Numbered from the stretch's first letter, positions 28,255 to 37,429 are shown. The stretch is 64,000 nucleotides of DNA from Sphingobacterium paucimobilis HER1398 (GCF_000416985.1 NZ_ATDL01000022.1:124001-188000), one strand, 5' to 3'. Notes: generated by a model not told the origin, from the letters alone. Translations and numbers: made by a program.

Positions 28255-28503
28255 ATGACAAAGAACCATGGAAAACAGATAAAAGATGATGCCAAATACG
28301 AAGCATTACGTCGTGAAGGAGCCAGCAAAGAAAAAGCTGCCCGCATTGCCAATTCGCCCAGTGCCAGTAAAAAAGGAGGTAAAAGTAGCCCAATGGAAGA
28401 ACGTACCAAAAAAGAACTCTTAGAAGAGGCTAAAAAAATCGGTATCACCGGACGGCATGACATGGACAAAACAACATTGATCAATGCCATCCGAAACCAC
28501 TAA
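28255..28503 (+). CDS. Rho N-terminal/SAP-like domain small basic protein
   Basis: An 82-residue basic protein. The N-terminal part, MTKNHGKQIKDDAKYEALR followed by ASKEKAARIAN, is the conserved start of a small DUF7218/ChaB-like family (name from memory). After a Lys/Ser linker the C-terminal 35 residues (RTKKELLEEAKKIGITGR followed by MDKTTLINAIRNH) form a Rho-N/SAP-type helix-loop-helix likely to bind nucleic acid. An upstream in-frame ATG at 28165 would add 30 residues; I prefer 28255 because the family begins with this motif, but 28165 is possible. It overlaps the topoisomerase gene by 20 bases, so the two are translationally coupled. Confidence 0.7.
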   Translation: MTKNHGKQIKDDAKYEALRREGASKEKAARIANSPSASKKGGKSSPMEERTKKELLEEAKKIGITGRHDMDKTTLINAIRNH

Positions 28504-29572
28504 TTGCTCCACAGCAGACAAAGCTATTGTTGTGAAACAGGCCCTGCAAGAAGCAGGGCTTCGTTATATAACCTGCGATGGCAAAGGCTACTCCCGCGTA
28601 AGACGTGGTTCTGGTTTCGCCTATATGGATCCTCAGGGCAGGCCCTTAAAAAACGAAAAGATACTTCAGCGTATCCAGGCATTAGTCATCCCGCCTGCCT
28701 GGCAAGACGTCTGGATATGCTCCCTACCCAACGGCCATATCCAGGCTACCGGATTGGACGCACGCGGACGTAAACAATACCGATACCATCCCCAGTGGGT
28801 TGCCTTGCGCAACAAAACAAAGTTTAATAGCTTACAGGCTTTTGGACGAAGGTTACCCTATCTCGACAGACGTATTTTAAGGGATCTTAAGCGGCCTGAA
28901 CTATCTAAAACACATGTCTGTGCATTGGCTTTGGCCATTATGAGCAAAACCTACTTTCGCGTAGGTAATGACATCTATGAGAAGGAAAACAAATCATATG
29001 GTCTCACCACCCTTCGGAACCGACATTTAAAACAGATCTCCTCACAGAAAGTCTTTTTTAAATTTGTTGGCAAAAAAGGAATCCAGCAACAAAGCTACCT
29101 CAGAGAAAAATCATTAATCAACCAACTTAATAAAGTGAAAGAAATCCCTGGACAGCGTCTCTTTCAATATTATGATGGGAATAAGAGAGCCACTCCTTTA
29201 GATTCTGGAGACCTGAACCAATATATCAAAGAGGTTATGGGCGAAGATTTTACCTGCAAGACCCTGCGCACCTGGTATGCCAGTATACTTGCACTGTATT
29301 ACCTCCGTCAAATAACAACAGCACCTACAAACGAAAAAAATCGAAAGCACCTGCTCCTGACCGTCATTGATGCTGTAGCTGAGCAGCTTGGAAATACACG
29401 AGCAATCACCCGAAGTCATTACATCCATCCCTATATTCTAGAAACCTACCTGTCAGGAAAGCTCGATTCCTGGATTTCCCGCACGAACAAGCGCCCTCTA
29501 GCTCCTACTTCCGACTCCTCTTATAAACGAAAACTCTTACAACTACTACAAGATTCGACTCAGTTGCAGTAG
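28484..29572 (+). CDS. Type IB DNA topoisomerase (poxvirus-like)
   Basis: A 362-residue topoisomerase IB, which relaxes supercoils through a 3'-phosphotyrosine. The N-terminal domain contains PPAWQDVWICSLPNGHIQATGLDARGR (about 62-88, written in two parts: PPAWQDVWIC and HIQATGLDARGR) and YRYHPQW. The catalytic domain has RVGNDIYEKENKSYGLTTLR (about residue 164), KTLRTWYAS (about 259) and the C-terminal NTRAITRSHYIHPYI, whose first Tyr is the likely nucleophile (about 319). The family usually ends in SYIHP, so HYIHP is a small change. It lies with a Rho-N/SAP protein gene in a two-gene unit, and with Ku and LigD in the same stress region. Confidence 0.88.
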   Translation: MPSETTNCSTADKAIVVKQALQEAGLRYITCDGKGYSRVRRGSGFAYMDPQGRPLKNEKILQRIQALVIPPAWQDVWICSLPNGHIQATGLDARGRKQYRYHPQWVALRNKTKFNSLQAFGRRLPYLDRRILRDLKRPELSKTHVCALALAIMSKTYFRVGNDIYEKENKSYGLTTLRNRHLKQISSQKVFFKFVGKKGIQQQSYLREKSLINQLNKVKEIPGQRLFQYYDGNKRATPLDSGDLNQYIKEVMGEDFTCKTLRTWYASILALYYLRQITTAPTNEKNRKHLLLTVIDAVAEQLGNTRAITRSHYIHPYILETYLSGKLDSWISRTNKRPLAPTSDSSYKRKLLQLLQDSTQLQ

Positions 29573-29588
29573 CAGCGTCTGCATCATA

Positions 29589-29804
29589 TTACAGACTATC
29601 TTTTAGCGTATCCGTACTATCCTGGTTGGCGGAATCTAAGGTTCCATACCTTAATTCATCTGTCGGATTCAGGTTATACCTCGACTTATCTGACTCGGTC
29701 ACCGGCCCTGGCTTACTGCCAGTATCTTTTTGTGGGCCTTTACAGCCGGTCATCCATATAACACTGGTTATGGTGATGAGAAAGTAACTGTTTATTTTCT
29801 TCAT
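29589..29804 (-). CDS. Small lipoprotein, 71 residues
   Basis: Starts with a signal peptide and lipobox MTGC (about residues 18-21), followed by a Ser/Thr/Asp-rich tail ending SANQDSTDTLKDSL. It resembles the 66-residue lipoprotein at 53466-53666, which also ends in DTSATSTKDSIDSL-type residues, so the two may be paralogues. No function can be read. Confidence 0.6.
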   Translation of the reverse strand: MKKINSYFLITITSVIWMTGCKGPQKDTGSKPGPVTESDKSRYNLNPTDELRYGTLDSANQDSTDTLKDSL

Positions 29805-30076
29805 GGTATCTCCTTATTAATTTATAACTTATTTAATAACAAGTCAAAGGATCATTGGTTGGCCTCTTACGTTGATTAGCGTAGTAATACGGCAACCGTA
29901 GCGGTAAACACCTAATATCTCTTGTTTGTCAACAAATTCCCCCTTCCATTGTTGGCATAATATCACTATAAATAGCAGTGGTGCATTTTGTTTGTAATTT
30001 GACCTACATAGCACTAAAACAATATATATCAACTTTTTACGTTTAAAAATAAACTTAAAAGTTCGAAAGCGCCTTT

Positions 30077-32233
30077 ATGAAAAACACGGTACAGCAGGTT
30101 GATATCAACTCTTTGCAGCAATTTGGCAATCTAATTATTACAGACAATAAGATGGTCATGGTCGCAATAAGCGATTCGGCACAGTCTTTTACCAATATAG
30201 CCATACAGCAGCTATTGGGACTTCCCCTTACTGACTTTTTACACCACCTATGGGGTAGCAATCATCAAAAGTTTTTAGCAACCGTCCAGGCGCTCATCGC
30301 TAAACAAATTCCCAGTCAGGTATTTTCAAAAAAAATCAAGAGTCAATACTATTATTTTAAACTCAACCTTAACAAAGGTTTTGTTTATATCGAATGGGAA
30401 GAACAGCATCGTAAGCATATTTCTGTATCTCGCATGAATGAACTGGGCTTTCTATTCGACGAAATTTATGTCAATAACTGGAACTTTCTATGCAAAGCCT
30501 TACAGAAAATATTAAAGTTTGAACGTGTTTTTGTGCTCCAGATTCAAGAAACAGGTCAAAGCAGTATTATTGCCGAATCCTTAAAAGCAGATAAACCCTC
30601 CTTCTGTGGTAAAGAGTTTGCCCAAAGCTTCTTTCCGCCAGAACTTACTCCTTACTATAACAGTCTAGCCTATCGCTATATTCCCAATCTAGACAAACTG
30701 GACCAAAAGTTATATAGTCTCGATCCCGGCATACACCTACTTTGCAGTCAACTGGCGGTCCCACCCGAGCTGCATGAAATCTACCTCAGAAGTATCGGTG
30801 TGAAAGCAGCTCTCTTCTTTCCTTTATACTTAGAAGGTAACTTCTGGGGACTTGTAGTGGCTCAACACCCGAAGGCTAAGAAAATCGATCTTCAACAGCG
30901 CAAATTATGCATCTTTATCATACAGAGCGCAATGAGTAAGTTTGAAAACCTGTTTAAACAGGGGCTCATCGACGAAAACCAACAGCTTTCGGAAGCAGAA
31001 TTGATCTTAAAACATTCTTTGGCCGATAACAAAACGGTTAATTGTGCGCTCGTCCAAAATATGGAGCTGCTTACCAATATGGTCAAAGCTGACGGTTTTG
31101 GTATCTATAATCAGGGAGACGTTTTTTTTCATGGCGATGTACCCCATACTGACCTTTTTTATGACATAGTGGATTACTTAAAAATTGCAAGTAACAAAAC
31201 ACTTTTCAAAGATTACAATTTCAAACTCAACCACGGTTCCCACTTCCAGGAGGAGCTACCATTTGCAGGCCTACTCTACTATACTCTAGGTATCGAAAAA
31301 GACTATTACCTCATCTGGTTCCGAAAAGAACACAACAGCAAGATTGTCCAACTCAACCTAGACAAACAGAAGAATGGTACGCAAATACGCACTTGGGAAC
31401 AGCCTATTTACGATTCTGCCCTGCCTTGGGACGACAGCGATTTAAGGTTTATCACGATGCTCCAACAGACGATCAAGGAATCTATCGTCATCCGATCGGC
31501 AGAGAAACAGATGCTGACCAATGAACTTCAGCTATTGAACAACGAGCTGGAAATGTTTACCTTCAGTCTTTCGCACGATCTTAAAAATCCACTTTCCATA
31601 CTTAAAATGGGTCTACAGTTTCTAAAATCTGTCGGTCATACCCTCAGCCTTGAAAAGAAAAACGACTGGTTTCAAAACTTATCGGGCAGTGTTACGAATA
31701 TAGAAGATATCATAGACAATATTGTCCTTATCAGTCAAAGCAAGACCACAGCGATGGCCAAAGATCCTATTCCGATGTCGTACACCATCAAAAAGATATC
31801 TCAGGAAGCCAAGTTAATACACCAAGCACCCGACTGTCAGATGGATTTTGGAAAGCTCCTGCCTCTTTGGGGAGAAAAAAGTGCTCTATACCAAGTCTTT
31901 CTCAACATCATCAATAATGCCGTTAAGTACTCGAGTAAAAATCCATTACCCAAAGTTTGTATCCACAGTACAATGGACGAGCATCTTGTATGCTATAGTA
32001 TACAAGACAATGGTGTCGGAATCCCGAAGGAAAACCTTCCACACGTTTTTGATATTTTCATCCGTGCCGGTAATTCACAGTCCTTTCAAGGGACAGGTGT
32101 AGGACTATCGCTGGTCAAGCGTATCATGGATAGACTTGGTGGCACTATCGAGATCCAATCTATCGAAGGCACGGGGACAACAGTCAACCTCATCTTTCCG
32201 ATCAGCTCACCTTTTCCAGATTCTATGTTATAA
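30077..32233 (+). CDS. Phytochrome-like histidine kinase without chromophore-binding residues
   Basis: A 718-residue protein with PAS-GAF-PHY-like architecture (about residues 10-490) and a C-terminal HisKA/HATPase (about 495-715): LSHDLKNPLSILKMG (about residue 499), an N-box NIINNAVKY (about 613), DNGVGIP (about 642) and GTGVGLSLVKRIMD. Compared with the bacteriophytochrome at 54049-56295, the N terminus lacks Cys, the DIP motif PESDIPAQAR reads PPELTPYYNS, the SPIH region is replaced by VPPELHEIY, and the PRxSF tongue motif is absent. Bilin binding is therefore unlikely. The kinase is intact. It may sense a protein, redox or small ligand. No regulator gene is adjacent. Confidence 0.75.
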   Translation: MKNTVQQVDINSLQQFGNLIITDNKMVMVAISDSAQSFTNIAIQQLLGLPLTDFLHHLWGSNHQKFLATVQALIAKQIPSQVFSKKIKSQYYYFKLNLNKGFVYIEWEEQHRKHISVSRMNELGFLFDEIYVNNWNFLCKALQKILKFERVFVLQIQETGQSSIIAESLKADKPSFCGKEFAQSFFPPELTPYYNSLAYRYIPNLDKLDQKLYSLDPGIHLLCSQLAVPPELHEIYLRSIGVKAALFFPLYLEGNFWGLVVAQHPKAKKIDLQQRKLCIFIIQSAMSKFENLFKQGLIDENQQLSEAELILKHSLADNKTVNCALVQNMELLTNMVKADGFGIYNQGDVFFHGDVPHTDLFYDIVDYLKIASNKTLFKDYNFKLNHGSHFQEELPFAGLLYYTLGIEKDYYLIWFRKEHNSKIVQLNLDKQKNGTQIRTWEQPIYDSALPWDDSDLRFITMLQQTIKESIVIRSAEKQMLTNELQLLNNELEMFTFSLSHDLKNPLSILKMGLQFLKSVGHTLSLEKKNDWFQNLSGSVTNIEDIIDNIVLISQSKTTAMAKDPIPMSYTIKKISQEAKLIHQAPDCQMDFGKLLPLWGEKSALYQVFLNIINNAVKYSSKNPLPKVCIHSTMDEHLVCYSIQDNGVGIPKENLPHVFDIFIRAGNSQSFQGTGVGLSLVKRIMDRLGGTIEIQSIEGTGTTVNLIFPISSPFPDSML

Positions 32234-32320
32234 GCTAGAATCTTCTTTTTTATGAACCAATCCTATCCACAGCTGTTCGCAGTTTAAGTAATCCTATTTT
32301 TTACATAAAAAAGAAAAGCT

Positions 32321-32662
32321 ATGGAAGAGAAAATGAGAGCATGTATAGAAAAATGCTTAGAGTGCGCCAATGCCTGCATGCATTGCGCCGCATCCTGCCT
32401 AAAAGAATCAGAAGTCAATATGCTACGTGACTGTATACGCTTAGATTTAGAATGTGCTACAATATGCAACACTACTGCCAAGCTTATGCAATTAGAGAGC
32501 AGCTATTCCAATACCGTTGCCGAGCTCTGTGCACAGCTATGTAATGCCTGTGCTGAAGAGTGCGAAAAACACGCCGCGCATGGCATGGAGCACTGTGCCC
32601 AATGCGCACGTATATGTCGGGAATGCGCAGACCTATGCATGTCGATGAGCACTGCTGCATAG
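32321..32662 (+). CDS. Cys-rich four-helix-bundle copper-binding protein (DUF326)
   Basis: A 113-residue soluble protein with about 16 Cys spaced to face the core of a four-helix bundle (CIEKCLECANACMHC, later CAQLCNACAEEC, then CAQCARICRECADLC). This matches DUF326 and the copper storage (Csp) group, where Cys thiolates bind many Cu(I) ions. No signal peptide is present, so it would be cytosolic like Csp3. It may buffer copper or protect against oxidative stress. A strong bidirectional terminator follows. No copper pump or regulator is adjacent. Confidence 0.85.
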   Translation: MEEKMRACIEKCLECANACMHCAASCLKESEVNMLRDCIRLDLECATICNTTAKLMQLESSYSNTVAELCAQLCNACAEECEKHAAHGMEHCAQCARICRECADLCMSMSTAA

Positions 32663-32676
32663 TACACCTTACAATG

Positions 32677-32714
32677 ATCCTATTAAAGCTGGAGCGTTCC
32701 AGCTTTAATAGGAT
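32677..32714. terminator. Bidirectional terminator, perfect 17-bp stem
   Basis: The arms 32677-32693 and 32698-32714 (ATCCTATTAAAGCTGGA and its complement) are exact, with a four-base loop. It separates the copper-binding protein gene from the convergent CinA-like gene. Confidence 0.9.
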
Positions 32715-33233
32715 TTATTCTTTCGTTCTGACTTCGGCTAAAGCGCCTAGCCACTGGCGCAGATCTGACAGCAGACTATTACAGGTAGCCAAAATAATCT
32801 CTGCGGCTGTACCACTGAATTTCTTTTTAAAAATAACCTTCTCATCTCCCAAAGCAAACGCATAATACACCGTACCTATGGGCCGTCTCTGTTTAGGGTT
32901 ATCGGTTTCATAAGCCAACCCCGTCACACTGACGTATACTGACTTTTGTGGCATTAATTTACTTAACCCATCCAATATCCGCAGTGTCACAACCGCCGAT
33001 TCTGCACAATACTTATTTATTTTAGAAGTAGATACCCCCAAAAGCTTTTCTTTGACAATGTTATCATAACAAACGACCGAGCCTAAATAATAATCACCAC
33101 TATTTACCTCCATTGCAATCACAGCACTTAAAAAACCGGAACTCATACTTTCCACACAGCTAAGTTTCAAATCATTACTAACTAATAACTTTCCACAATG
33201 TCTTAATATCTGTTCATTGATTTGTTTTTCCAT
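32715..33233 (-). CDS. CinA C-terminal domain protein (PncC-like amidase)
   Basis: A 172-residue stand-alone CinA C-terminal domain. In PncC this enzyme deamidates NMN in NAD recycling. The usual nucleophile loop AESxTGG reads VESMSSG here (about residues 27-33), keeping Ser but losing the Gly pair, and the loop PGSSxxF is changed. The later KEKLLGV (about residue 62), TGLAYETDNPKQRRPIGTVYYAF (about 105-127, in two parts TGLAYETDN and RPIGTVYYAF) and the C-terminal helix fit the family. Activity is therefore uncertain. The stop overlaps the terminator with the copper gene. The gene is otherwise isolated. Confidence 0.75.
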   Translation of the reverse strand: MEKQINEQILRHCGKLLVSNDLKLSCVESMSSGFLSAVIAMEVNSGDYYLGSVVCYDNIVKEKLLGVSTSKINKYCAESAVVTLRILDGLSKLMPQKSVYVSVTGLAYETDNPKQRRPIGTVYYAFALGDEKVIFKKKFSGTAAEIILATCNSLLSDLRQWLGALAEVRTKE

Positions 33234-33348
33234 CCCCCTTTATATACTTATTCAAAAGCTTTAAACGTCTGACACTACCTATAAGTTGCAATGGCTTAAT
33301 TATTTACTAACAAACAAGTAGATTCTACGCTATCTATTAATTATCTCA

Positions 33349-33384
33349 GGTACTTTACCCTCTCATTTAGGTATTTAACCCTAC
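33349..33384 (+). promoter_or_regulatory. Candidate stress promoter before the acidic protein gene
   Basis: GGTACTTTACCCTCTCATTT leads into GTATTTAACCCTAC (33371-33384), 67 bases before the ATG. It aligns without gaps to the element at 45627-45662, which lies 66 bases before its own ATG. This is the best-matched pair of the GTATTTNNCCC motif in the window. Confidence 0.5.
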
Positions 33385-33437
33385 AACCAAAGCAAGCTCA
33401 AGGCGTTCATACAGCAAACATTTAAAACTAAAACACC

Positions 33438-33884
33438 ATGAACGTTTACACCACAGTACCTACCGAGAGACCAGGTCTCATCGTAGCCATTATGCTGACA
33501 AATAGTAATCCAGGCATGCCAGGAGAAGGTGAGGATATTCCTTATTCTTCCCAAAAGACCGAAGAGTCCAGTGGCCTATCCCCAGATGAACATGAGGTTG
33601 AGAATTTACCACCGGAACAGCCTGATGTTGATCCATTAAAACGCGAAAATCCGGACATTACAGAAATCGACGAAAACGAGCCTATGGATCGGCCGGAAAG
33701 TGATCCATTAGAAGCGCCTGTCCCCGATATTGACGAAATCGAGCCGGATACAGATCGAGAGATTGATACCGATTATCTCGACGATCAGCAAGAAAATGAT
33801 GATGAGCAGGACAATATTGATCGAGATCCTACTATCGCGCCGGGAACAGATCCCATGAAAACAGACAACTCACAAATCATCTAA
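33438..33884 (+). CDS. Acidic, proline-rich low-complexity protein
   Basis: A 148-residue protein, strongly acidic and probably disordered. It contains loosely repeated blocks of the type DPL, two to four residues, then PDI, two residues, and EI with acidic residues (for example PDVDPLKRENPDITEIDENE). No signal peptide or known domain is seen. Small acidic proteins of this sort in Bacteroidota stress regions are poorly understood; desiccation or osmotic protection is one guess. Its upstream element is the best example of the GTATTTNNCCC motif. ATG 33438 or the internal ATG at 33492 could be the start. Confidence 0.6.
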   Translation: MNVYTTVPTERPGLIVAIMLTNSNPGMPGEGEDIPYSSQKTEESSGLSPDEHEVENLPPEQPDVDPLKRENPDITEIDENEPMDRPESDPLEAPVPDIDEIEPDTDREIDTDYLDDQQENDDEQDNIDRDPTIAPGTDPMKTDNSQII

Positions 33885-33889
33885 ATGGC

Positions 33890-33916
33890 TATAGCAGTGA
33901 CTTATTCACTGCTATA
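33890..33916 (+). terminator. Hairpin after the acidic protein gene
   Basis: TATAGCAGTGA (33890-33900) pairs with TCACTGCTATA (33906-33916) around a five-base loop, directly after the stop codon. It probably also marks the start of the glycosyltransferase operon. Confidence 0.7.
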
Positions 33917-33947
33917 ATCTATTGGATCCCATAAAAAAGGAGAAAAC

Positions 33948-34901
33948 GTGCAAATTGAAACCCCAAGACCTCGAATTTTTACCTGGAACATCCACGGCTC
34001 ATACCTATACTATCTATCATTAGGAGATTATATCATCTATGTACCTTACGATGAGGAGCGGAGCGAACGCTATAATGGACGAGGGACCACATTCCCTTTT
34101 CCCAACAATGTCATTGAAGTTCCCATACAGGAAGTGCAAAATATCACTTTCGATATTATCTTATTCCAATGTGATGAAAACTATTTAGTAGACCAGTACG
34201 AGGTACTATCCGAACATCAGCGTGGGCTTGCTCAGATTTATATCGAACATGACCCACCTTGGGAGCATCCTACCGATGCCATTCACCCCGTACAGGACAG
34301 TAAAGTAAGCCTGGTACATGTCACTCATTATAACAGGCTGATGTGGAAGACCAGCCTTCCTGATGTGCGTGTCATTAGTCACGGCGTATCCATCCCTACC
34401 GTGCCCTATCAGGGCACCTTAAAAAAGGGAATTGTCGTCATCAACAATCTACCGAGCCGCGGGCGTATGTTGGGGTTTGATCTATTTGAGGAAGTTCGCC
34501 AACATATCCCTTTAGACCTTGTCGGCATGGGTGCAGAAGAATATGGTATAGGCGAAGTACTGCATCCCCAATTACCCGCATTCATGAGCCAGTATCGATT
34601 TTTCTTTAATCCCATACGCTATACCAGTCTTGGCCTTTCCATCTGTGAAGCCATGATGATTGGCATGCCGGTAGTAGGCTTGGCAACAACAGAACTGAGT
34701 ACAGTCATCAAGAATGAAGTAACCGGATTTGTACATACGGATGTAAAATACCTTATAGAGAAGATGCAACTTTTGCTTGACGTACCATCGGTAGCCTACG
34801 ACATCAGCCATTCGGCCACTCAGAGCGCAAAGGAACTTTTTGATATCGAACGTTTTACCCGACAATGGAAAGAACTATTTATTGAAAAAACAAAATTCTA
34901 A
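33948..34901 (+). CDS. GT4-like glycosyltransferase (heptose operon, first gene)
   Basis: A 317-residue glycosyltransferase with GT-B fold, starting at GTG 33948 after an AAAGGAGAA ribosome site, one of the few clear ones here. The C-terminal domain carries LSICEAMMIGMPVVGLATTE, the family's donor-binding Glu motif (about residue 230), and the N-terminal half contains HDPPWEHPTDAIHP. The acceptor and donor are unknown. As first gene before GT4-GmhA, gmhB, hldE and GT9 genes, it probably adds a sugar, perhaps heptose, to a cell-surface glycan. The spacing to the next gene is 76 bases and contains no terminator. Confidence 0.75.
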   Translation: MQIETPRPRIFTWNIHGSYLYYLSLGDYIIYVPYDEERSERYNGRGTTFPFPNNVIEVPIQEVQNITFDIILFQCDENYLVDQYEVLSEHQRGLAQIYIEHDPPWEHPTDAIHPVQDSKVSLVHVTHYNRLMWKTSLPDVRVISHGVSIPTVPYQGTLKKGIVVINNLPSRGRMLGFDLFEEVRQHIPLDLVGMGAEEYGIGEVLHPQLPAFMSQYRFFFNPIRYTSLGLSICEAMMIGMPVVGLATTELSTVIKNEVTGFVHTDVKYLIEKMQLLLDVPSVAYDISHSATQSAKELFDIERFTRQWKELFIEKTKF

Positions 34902-34977
34902 AAAAGAATTATGAAAACGCCGAAAAAAGCATAGATGCCTAAAAGCAAAATCGGCTAATGAATAAACAAACTTAGAG

Positions 34978-36834
34978 ATGAAAAAGAAAATAGCATTTAT
35001 TAGTGACCACGCGTCTCCATTAGCTACTCTTGGAGGAATAGATAGTGGTGGACAGAATGTATATGTCGCCGAAGTAGCCCGTTATCTTGGTAGCATAGAT
35101 CAACAGATCGATATTTTTACAAGACGTGAAGATACAACGACTCCCGAAATCGTCGAGTTCTCTCCAAACGTTCGGGTTATACAGGTACCCGCAGGTCCTG
35201 CTGCCGTTTTACCTAAAGAAGAATTGTATATGTATATGCAAGAATTTGCAGATCATATGCTGCATTTTATCGACGAAGAGCGAATAGATTATGATTTAAT
35301 ACATGCTCATTTTTGGTTATCGGGTATGGTCGCTATGGAAATCAAAAAAGAACTCGATGTTCCGTTTGTCATTACATTTCACGCCTTAGGCATTGTACGG
35401 CGTCTACACCAAGGTGCAGAAGACAAATTTCCTTTACAACGCGAGCAGATAGAGCAGGATATTATGTGGCATGCCGACAAAATTATTGCAGAATGTCCCA
35501 ATGACGTCAAAGACCTCATGCAATACTATCATGCCCCACAGGAAAAATTGGAAATTATTCCCTGCGGATATAACCCGGACGACTTTTATCCCATCGACAG
35601 AAAAACAGCATTAGCCCATATCGGATTAACCGACGACTGTGATTATATCCTGCAATTGGGACGTATTGTACCTCGAAAGGGTATAGACAATGTAATTAAA
35701 GCACTTGCAGAACTACATGAATCTTTTCCGCGTTTACGACTTATTATTGTAGGCGGTAGTCTCGATGATCTCAATCAGGATACCGAACTAGCGCGTCTGC
35801 AACAACAGGCAGTGCAAGCTGGCCTTGAATCAAAAATCATTTTCACAGGACAGAAGAGCCGCGACGAACTTAAATACTATTATAGCGCCGCCGACATTTT
35901 TGTAACCACTCCATGGTACGAACCTTTTGGCATTACCCCTCTAGAGTCCATGGCCTGCGGTACCCCTGTAATAGGCTCCGATGTCGGGGGCATTTCCTTT
36001 ACTGTGCGTCACGGAGAGACCGGCTTATTAGTGCCACCCCATGCCCCAGAGCAACTATCCGCAGCAATTAAAATGCTTCAGACCGATATTGCCAAACGTA
36101 AAAAAATGGGAGAATATGCATTAAACTATGTACAGAAAACATTTACATGGGGGCACGTCAGTAAACAAATCGACACCCTGTACAATCAGGTGATTCCGGT
36201 ACACCGTCACCATAAAATCCTCAATCAGCTTAAGAAAAATTTTCACGAAGCCTCCCAGACCTTTATACGTTCGGCCGATTTATTGCCCACTCAGATTACC
36301 AAGGTTGCACAGGAGATGTGCAACACATTTGTAAATGGACATAAAATAATGGTATGTGGCAATGGAGGAAGTGCAGCTGAGAGCCAACACTTTGTAGCGG
36401 AACTCGTAGGCCGTTTCGAAATTCCGGAGCGTCCTGGTTACCCTGTACTATCCTTAAATGCTGATAATGCAGTACTGACCGCCTGGGCTAATGATTTTGG
36501 CTACGAATATGTATTCCAACGCCAAGTACAGGCACTTGGACAAGCTGGTGATATGCTTATCTGTCTCAGTACAAGTGGCAATTCACCCAATATCCTGCAC
36601 GCTTTACAACAGGGAGTTGACCAAGGTATAACAACTGTCAATATACTGGGCAAATCGGGGGGAAGAGCTGCACCACTCGCCGATTACAATATCATTATAC
36701 CGTCACAGGATACAGCCCGTATACAAGAGGTTCATCTGCATATTATCCATCAGTTGTGCTGGTTGGTAGAAACTCAGCTAGAGGGTGTAAATAAGCATAC
36801 ATCTACAACAAAAGTCAACAAATTAACAGCCTGA
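34978..36834 (+). CDS. GT4 glycosyltransferase fused to GmhA-type sedoheptulose-7-phosphate isomerase
   Basis: A 618-residue fusion. Residues 1-410 form a GT4 enzyme: the N-terminal GGIDSGGQNVYVAEVARYL (about 19-37), HAHFWLSGM (about 108), and the C-terminal EPFGITPLESMACGTPVIGS (about 320) with the donor-binding Glu residues. Residues 430-618 form a SIS-domain isomerase of GmhA type: CGNGGSAAESQHFVAELVGR (about 460), NDFGYEYVFQRQV, STSGNSPN (about 522), and TARIQEVHLHIIHQLCWLVE with the catalytic His. GmhA turns sedoheptulose-7-phosphate into D-glycero-D-manno-heptose-7-phosphate. The fusion joins precursor synthesis to glycosyl transfer in one chain. The order gmhA-gmhB-hldE continues in the next two genes. 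Confidence 0.88.
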   Translation: MKKKIAFISDHASPLATLGGIDSGGQNVYVAEVARYLGSIDQQIDIFTRREDTTTPEIVEFSPNVRVIQVPAGPAAVLPKEELYMYMQEFADHMLHFIDEERIDYDLIHAHFWLSGMVAMEIKKELDVPFVITFHALGIVRRLHQGAEDKFPLQREQIEQDIMWHADKIIAECPNDVKDLMQYYHAPQEKLEIIPCGYNPDDFYPIDRKTALAHIGLTDDCDYILQLGRIVPRKGIDNVIKALAELHESFPRLRLIIVGGSLDDLNQDTELARLQQQAVQAGLESKIIFTGQKSRDELKYYYSAADIFVTTPWYEPFGITPLESMACGTPVIGSDVGGISFTVRHGETGLLVPPHAPEQLSAAIKMLQTDIAKRKKMGEYALNYVQKTFTWGHVSKQIDTLYNQVIPVHRHHKILNQLKKNFHEASQTFIRSADLLPTQITKVAQEMCNTFVNGHKIMVCGNGGSAAESQHFVAELVGRFEIPERPGYPVLSLNADNAVLTAWANDFGYEYVFQRQVQALGQAGDMLICLSTSGNSPNILHALQQGVDQGITTVNILGKSGGRAAPLADYNIIIPSQDTARIQEVHLHIIHQLCWLVETQLEGVNKHTSTTKVNKLTA

Positions 36835-36838
36835 TCTG

Positions 36839-37429
36839 ATGAAAAGATGTATTTTCTTAGACAAAGATGGTACCCTAATACGGGATGTTCCTTACAATGT
36901 CGACATTTCAAAAATCAGTTTCTATGAGGATATTTTTGAATCATTGCAACAGTTAGTGGCATCAGGTTATTCGCTTATCCTCATCAGTAATCAATCCGGC
37001 ATCGCGCGGAGATACTTTGACGAACGGGCTCTTCGATTGGCTTTCGATCATATAGGTAATGAGTTCTTACATCAAGGCCTACCCATTTTGGACTATTACT
37101 TTTGCCCGCACCTAGAGACCAGCACCTGTAGTTGCAGAAAGCCTTTACCAGGGATGATCGAACAGGCCGCTCTAAAACATCAGATCAATCTTTCACAATC
37201 CTGGATGGTCGGCGATATTCTCGCCGACACTGCCGCAGGACGGGCTGCAGGATGTAGAACCATACTCATTGACCGCAGTGGGTTAGAGCGATCCCTTCCT
37301 TTGGCCAACCACCCCTCCTTCGCACCCGATTATGTGTTGGACGACTTTAAGAATGTAAGTTATACGATATCGAACTTTAACCATACACACGATGAATACA
37401 CAAGAAAAGCAAATACTAAGAACCTTTAG
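36839..37429 (+). CDS. gmhB: D-glycero-D-manno-heptose-1,7-bisphosphate 7-phosphatase
   Basis: A 196-residue HAD phosphatase. The first motif DKDGTLIRDVPYN (about residues 8-20), the second SNQSGIARRYF (about 51), the zinc loop CPHLETSTCSCRKP (about 84-97) and the fourth motif MVGDILADTAAGRAAGC (about 121) match GmhB, which removes the 7-phosphate from heptose-1,7-bisphosphate. It follows the GT4-GmhA fusion by four bases. Its 3' end overlaps the start of hldE by 38 bases, so translation is coupled. This fits the pathway order gmhA, hldE kinase, gmhB, hldE nucleotidyltransferase. Confidence 0.9.
   Translation: MKRCIFLDKDGTLIRDVPYNVDISKISFYEDIFESLQQLVASGYSLILISNQSGIARRYFDERALRLAFDHIGNEFLHQGLPILDYYFCPHLETSTCSCRKPLPGMIEQAALKHQINLSQSWMVGDILADTAAGRAAGCRTILIDRSGLERSLPLANHPSFAPDYVLDDFKNVSYTISNFNHTHDEYTRKANTKNL

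Noticed and set aside
33349..33384. TAnnTTTG-type promoter for the acidic protein gene
   Set aside because: No box with the consensus lies at a fitting distance; the GTATTTNNCCC element fits the spacing of another stress gene better.
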